From Sparassis latifolia (taxonomy: Eukaryota > Basidiomycota > Agaricomycetes > Polyporales > Sparassidaceae), in the NCBI GenBank assembly GCA_018466975.1, contig CM031559.1, positions 1,674,001-1,738,000 on the forward strand: a stretch of 64,000 bases of DNA, in the 5' to 3' direction. The translations under genes and the position numbers were made by a program. Below are positions 59,223-64,000 of this stretch, piece after piece. Position 1 is the first letter of the stretch, and each line of letters starts with the position of its first letter. The notes under the pieces were generated by a model, which did no database searches, was not told where the DNA came from, and saw nothing but the letters and a program-made list of their open reading frames with translations.

Positions 59223-62200
59223 ATGTTTGTTCTGACGGTACTGCAATGGTCGATTCTTGCACTCTCTGCCGTGATGGTAACCTCAGCGCCTCCTGGGTTC
59301 CCTGCTTCCGGGAATGGGCTTTGGTATACGGCACCCGGGCAAAGTGACTCGTGGTCGACGCAGTGGTTGCCTGTTGGCAATGGATATATAGCAGGTTGAG
59401 TGCACTTGCGTACTTGGCCGCTTTCTGTATTCACATCGGAACCAGCGACTACACCTGGAGGAACCTTCCAGGAGACAATGCACTTGAATATTGAGTCCTT
59501 ATGGTCCGGTGGACCATTCCAGGATCCGGTAGGTAGTTTGCGTCACTCAAAAATTTGATTGCGATTGTCCATTTTCTTGGTGGGCCACGGGAATGTGCCT
59601 CGCTTCGCTTGCTCATGGCGCGCATCTACACTGTTAGACGTACAATGGCGGCAACCAGCTTCCTTCTGAACAAGCAACAATGGCGCAAGATATGCAGACC
59701 ATCCGACAGACGATATTTGAGAGCTTAAACGGGACGATTGATAGTACGCGACGCGCGATTTTCTGGCATTCTTGTCAACTTATCAACGACGACGTGCAGA
59801 TATCGAAGAGCTAATGCTTCCTGCTGGGGCGTATGGTACGTTCATGCTCCTGTCTGCATTTTGTACATATCATTGGGTTCATCTGTGCTGTGACAGGTTC
59901 GTACTCTGCAGCGGGCTATTTGCTCACGACCATGAATGCTACGGGACCGGTCTCGGGATACTTCCGATGGCTCGACCTAGACTCGGCTGTTGCACATACT
60001 GTATGGACGCAGGGAAATGCAACTTTTTATCGGTGTGTACCTACTAGCTCCGCATGTAAAGAGCGCCCCGCTCACTGTCTGCTACTCTAGTGATTCCTTC
60101 TGTTCTCATCCTGCCCAGGCGTGTGTGCAATATGTGAACAGCACTGGAGTAGACCCCTTCCACCGCTAACGTATACATTCTCCGTGACCGCAGAATCCGG
60201 TTTGCCTATCCCGAACGTCACCTGTTTTGACAACGATACTCTCCAAGCGACGGGCCAGGTTTCAGATCCCGGTATGTCGTACGAGATTCTCGCACGCGTA
60301 CGCACGACAGGAAACAGCACTGTCTCCTGCTCATACATCGCCGGCAATGCGACATTGAGCGTAGACAACGCTCATGAAGCGTGGATTACTTGGGTGGGCG
60401 ATACGGATTACTCGATGTACGCCGGGAACACCGCTAGCAATTTCTCGTTCCGTGGTACAGATCCGGGTCCCTCGCTGTACGCGCTTCTGTCCGCCGTCAC
60501 CACCACGTCAGTCTCATATACCTCGCTTTTTGATGCACATGTCTCGGACTATACCTCTGTTATGTCCCCGTTCTCGCTTTCGCTTGGACAGACCGCTGAC
60601 TTCACGACGCCGACGGATGAGCTGAAGGCCGCATATCAAACCAATGTGGGAAATCCGTACCTTGAGTGGTTGTTGTTCAATTACGGACGATACCTTCTTG
60701 CGAGCAGTGCGCGCGGGACGCTGCCTGCGAACTTGCAGGGCAAGTGGGCGGAGCTATCCAGTAATCCTTGGGGTGCCGGTATGTAAAATGGTTGTTCTGA
60801 ATCGTGACATGATGCACTGAGACAGACGGTGGTAGATTATCGTGAGCATTACTTTACCAGCCGACGTCGGAGGACAGCGTGAGCTAAATAGTAGGAAAGA
60901 CGCAAACATCAACCTGCAGATGAACTATTGGTTTGCAGAGATGACCAATATGGATGTTGTCATACCCGTCTTCAATTATATTGAGGTATGTTGTAGAAAT
61001 CCTGCCTTAACAACTGTATGTGGTAGTCATCTCTGATTCAGAACACCTGGGCACCACGCGGCACAGAGACGGCGGAAATCTTGTATAATATCTCTCGGGG
61101 CTGGGTCACTCACGACGAGGTGCGTTTTTGACCTGCCTCCAGGACCTACCAGTGCGCCCCATCTCTTACTGCACATCCGTATCATATCCTCTAGATGAAT
61201 GTATGTAACCCGTTTCGCCTTCTTATCGACATACTTACTGAAGTACCACCACTGCCTTCAGATTTTTGGCCACACTGGCATGAAGTTGTTGGGTAATTCT
61301 GCGCAGTGGGCCGACTATCCTGGTGTGTATCTCAACGAAGGCTTTCCAAAGCAACATCGAAACCATGATACCGCTGACGTTCTTTGACTGTCAGAGTCTG
61401 CGGTTTGGATGGTTTGTGCCTATGTTACTTGCAGTTACGGATAACTGATTTCTGAAATACATTCAGATGATACATGTATGGGACCATTTCGATTACACCA
61501 ACAACATCACATGGTTTCGATCTCAAGGCTGGCCGCTTCTAAAGGTTACATGATCCGGTTTTCCATGAACTTAATTCTCGTTATTGAAGCTTGTTCTGCG
61601 TCGCGTAGGGTGTCGCCGAGTTCCATCTGGACAAGCTCATCGAGGATTTGCACTTCAATGATGGCTGACTCGTCGTCAACCCTTGCAACTCGCCGGAACA
61701 GCTTCCTATCACCCTCGGTATAATATTTCTAATCGCTTGCGTAAAGTATTTCTGACTCAGCATTTTGCTCCAATGGTCAATCAGGATGTGCACATGCACA
61801 ACAAGTGATCTGGCAGCTTTTCAATGCTATCGAGAAAGGCTTTACTGCATCTGGTGATACAAATACGTCCTTCTTAGAAGGTTTGATCCAATGCCCTTCA
61901 TGCGTCTTATGAAGGTTGCTGACTTTGCATGACAGAGGTTCAGGCTAAGCGAGCGCAAATGGACAAGGGCATCCACATCGGGTGGTGGGGCCAACTGCAA
62001 GAGTGGAAGGTCGATATGGATCAACAGAACGATACCCACCGCCATCTGTCTCATCTCATCGGGCTCTACCCTGGATATGCAGTCGCGTCGTATGACCCGA
62101 CGGTTCAGGGGAGCAATACCACCAGCTACAGCAGGAGCGATGTGCTAGCGGCCGCGGAAGTGAGCCTCATTCATCGCGGGAACGGCACGGGTCCCGACGC

Positions 62201-62790
62201 AGACTCCGGGTGGGAGAAGGTTTGGCGCGCCGCTTGTTGGGCTCAGCTTAAGAACGCGACCGAGTTTTACTTCGAACTCTCGGTACATATCTCGCCGTCT
62301 GCTTCGCTCGTATCCACAGCTAATGATTGGAATGTTCAGTACGCTATCGAGCGCAATTTTGCGGGCAATCTGTGGAGCATGTACTCGTGGCCTCCAGGGG
62401 ACGATGGGATCTTCCAGATAGATGCCAACTTCGGTTACCCTGCCGCTCTCCTGGTGCGTATGATCACCTGAACATGCTGTCGTGCTGACACTCTGCATGG
62501 TGACACAGAATGCCCTTGTGCAAGCACCCGATGTTGCAGATATATCTCTCCCGCTTGTTGTCACCATTCTACCCGCATTGCCGGATGCATGGCCTTCAGG
62601 ATCCCTGACAGGCGTGCGCCTCAGGGGCAGTATGACTCTCAACCTCAAGTGGGCAGGAGGAAGGCCCACTTTTGTGGAGATCATCGTTGACCAGAGTGTG
62701 ACGTCGCGGCAGGTGCAGGTCGTATATGCCAATGAGGTGGTCGCTTCCTTCACAACGGCAGCGAATCTGCAGCAGACAATTGGGTTTTGA
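59223..62790 (+). pseudogene. GH95 alpha-L-fucosidase, one frameshift and one stop as read
   Basis: Eighteen exons fit: 59223-59394, 59446-59528, 59638-59743, 59800-59835, 59897-60032, 60091-60778, 60836-60841, 60900-60985, 61042-61119, 61195-61200, 61262-61322, 61395-61411, 61467-61544, 61609-61717, 61785-61880, 61936-62282, 62340-62453, 62509-62790, about 833 aa. A signal peptide (FVLTVLQWSILALSAVMVTS) marks a secreted enzyme. GH95 signs are WLPVGNGYIA, HLNIESLWSGGPFQD, NLQGKWAELSSNPWGA, DYHANINLQMNYW (paired Asn), NPCNSPEQ, THRHLSHLIGLYPG and FQIDANFGYPAALL (catalytic Asp). The family hydrolyses alpha-1,2-fucosyl links. Exon 6 is one base short in the CCCC run at 60154-60157, and TGA at 61666-61668 sits after HFNDG. 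Either the gene is dead or the assembly has errors. Two exons are only 6 nt. Confidence 0.88.
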
Positions 62791-63193
62791 AGTGGAGGAT
62801 ACCCAGACAGAAAGGACGCTTGGGACTGATATTGAAGGACTTGTGTCGTTGATTGGAGATAATCGGCAAGGAATCAGGATGATTGCGCTACTCCTTGCCA
62901 TTTAAATAAGGGCTGCGCTGGCACACATGCGCTACGCTTCTTGAAAGTCATGGCTATCGAGGTTGTATCCCGTATACATACAGAGTATAGGCTCAGCTCG
63001 ATGTCATTGTGCCGCCAGAAGCCTATCGAGGGAAAGCACAGTAGAAAAGTGACGCGCGCCTGGTACCAGCAAGTAGACAATCTCATTAGGATCGGCGTTT
63101 ATAGGGCCTTTAGGATACTGTTCATCGTGCAGATGATGGTTCGGCGTATGCAGTACAACGGTTGTTGATGAAAACGATGTGTGTATATGACAG
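62791..63193. other. Convergent 3' regions
   Basis: 403 bp between the stop of the fucosidase gene (+) and the stop of the transporter gene (-). No feature beyond short chance frames. Confidence 0.5.
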
Positions 63194-64000
63194 CTAATGG
63201 AATGCCTGCCTACTTCGATTGCAAAGAGAGTTACAATCCTCCGGCGATGCTCCTATCCTGTTCTCCATTTCGTGGGACTGTTGTCGTGCATTATCCCTGT
63301 CCTCAAGGCCCCATTTCTCGTCCACACCCGTATGCAAAGGCAAGTGCTCCATCAGCAGACTACACAGAAACCCGAAGCCAGTGATGCCGATTAACACCTG
63401 CCAGACATCCTGCAGACTTGCTGTGAACGCGAGCTGCACCTCGCTCTTAAGCGGTTCTTGCAACGTTTTGATGAGCGGGATTATGGAGTATGCAATCGCC
63501 GAACCCTGAGGGAATTGCTGCGCGAGCGCGCTGGGGAGGTGCTTCGTGAGCTCATTCTGTAACACCGTCCCACTAATCGTAACACCAAGAATCTGAGAAG
63601 GAAGGTTGGGTCAGGGAATATGCACGAGGAGCTCGACTCGAGTGGAACACACTCACATTGGCGAAGTTGCGGATGAACATGTACATCGCGAGCGCCTGAG
63701 CGTTCAACTCCACGGGCAGCGGCGCAAGCATGGGGAAGAATGCAAGAGCGGACATCATGCCTACGCCAGCTCCGGCGATGATCTCAAAACCGATTACATG
63801 GGAGAGCGGGGTGTCCACATGAATTGTGCTGAAGAGCCCTATGCCGATGATGACCAGCACCCATGATGTCCAGATTTGGGGTCGATAGTGGTGAGTCTTA
63901 GCTACAGAAAAGCCCGCGAGTAATTCCATCGGTGCAATGCTGAATGCCAAGCCAAAGATGTCAACACCGGAGGTGATTGGTGAGGCATCCTTGCATGCTT
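63194..64000 (-). CDS. Major facilitator superfamily transporter, C-terminal part
   Basis: The gene runs off the right edge; only the last two exons are here, 64000-63657 and 63592-63194. The first carries VDIFGLAFSIAPMELLAG, then WTSWVLVIIGIGLFSTIHVD and FEIIAGAGVGMMSALAFFPM, followed by an amphipathic helix ending FIRNFAN. The second has ILGVTISGTVLQNELTKHLP, a hydrophilic stretch and a last membrane span (VWQVLIGITGFGFLCSLLME), then a polar tail. The layout and the GAGVGMM motif fit the C-terminal half of a 14-spanner drug:proton antiporter-like MFS protein. Substrate unknown. The intron 63656-63593 has GTGAGT and CAG ends. Confidence 0.85.

Noticed and set aside
61666..61668. TGA as selenocysteine
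   Set aside because: GH95 enzymes do not use selenocysteine, the residue is not at the active site, and these fungi are not known to have the machinery.
1..64000. CRISPR arrays, bacterial operons, prophage
   Set aside because: No regular spacer arrays; the genes are spliced and eukaryotic throughout.

Overview
This window is nuclear DNA of a filamentous basidiomycete, most likely an Agaricomycete of the Polyporales type; that placement is inference. The support is: genes split by many 45-75 bp GT-AG introns, GC-rich exons in gene-poor AT-richer spacers, a KDZ-class transposase, a CYP53-like P450, a DUF6534-type membrane protein, and a KRE6 gene divergent from a GT2 synthase. I see no rRNA, tRNA or CRISPR array.

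Layout. 0-5.2 kb is a decayed KDZ transposon block: the 3' part of the transposase and two passenger-like genes, all broken by in-frame stops. 5.2-7.1 kb holds a gene relic and a tandem repeat. 7.1-15.2 kb is a normal gene-dense stretch: an uncharacterised gene (-), a small conserved gene (+), proteasome subunit beta-3 (+), a CYP53-like P450 (+) and a small acidic-tailed protein (+). 15.5-19.2 kb is a tandem array of an uncharacterised gene family (decayed copy, intact copy, fragment). It is followed by an ABHD11-type hydrolase, two paralogous four-helix membrane proteins and a GFA-domain enzyme. 25-46 kb is gene-poor. It contains two members of a small unknown family (30.4 kb + and 39.2-39.8 kb -), a zinc-finger protein, GLE1 and a DUF6534-like gene. 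46.2-55.4 kb is a head-to-head cell-wall pair: a 15-exon GT2 polysaccharide synthase (-) and a KRE6/SKN1 beta-glucan synthesis protein (+). 55.4-59.2 kb is a spacer with a tandem repeat. The end carries a GH95 alpha-fucosidase gene (broken as read) and the 3' part of an MFS transporter.

Housekeeping jobs seen are protein turnover (proteasome), mRNA export (GLE1), mitochondrial-type hydrolase (ABHD11) and wall synthesis (GT2 + KRE6). Accessory jobs are aromatic acid hydroxylation (CYP53-like), fucose release (GH95) and efflux (MFS). Exon boundaries were placed by hand from splice motifs, reading-frame phase and family resemblance. Family names come from recalled sequence features, not from a search.
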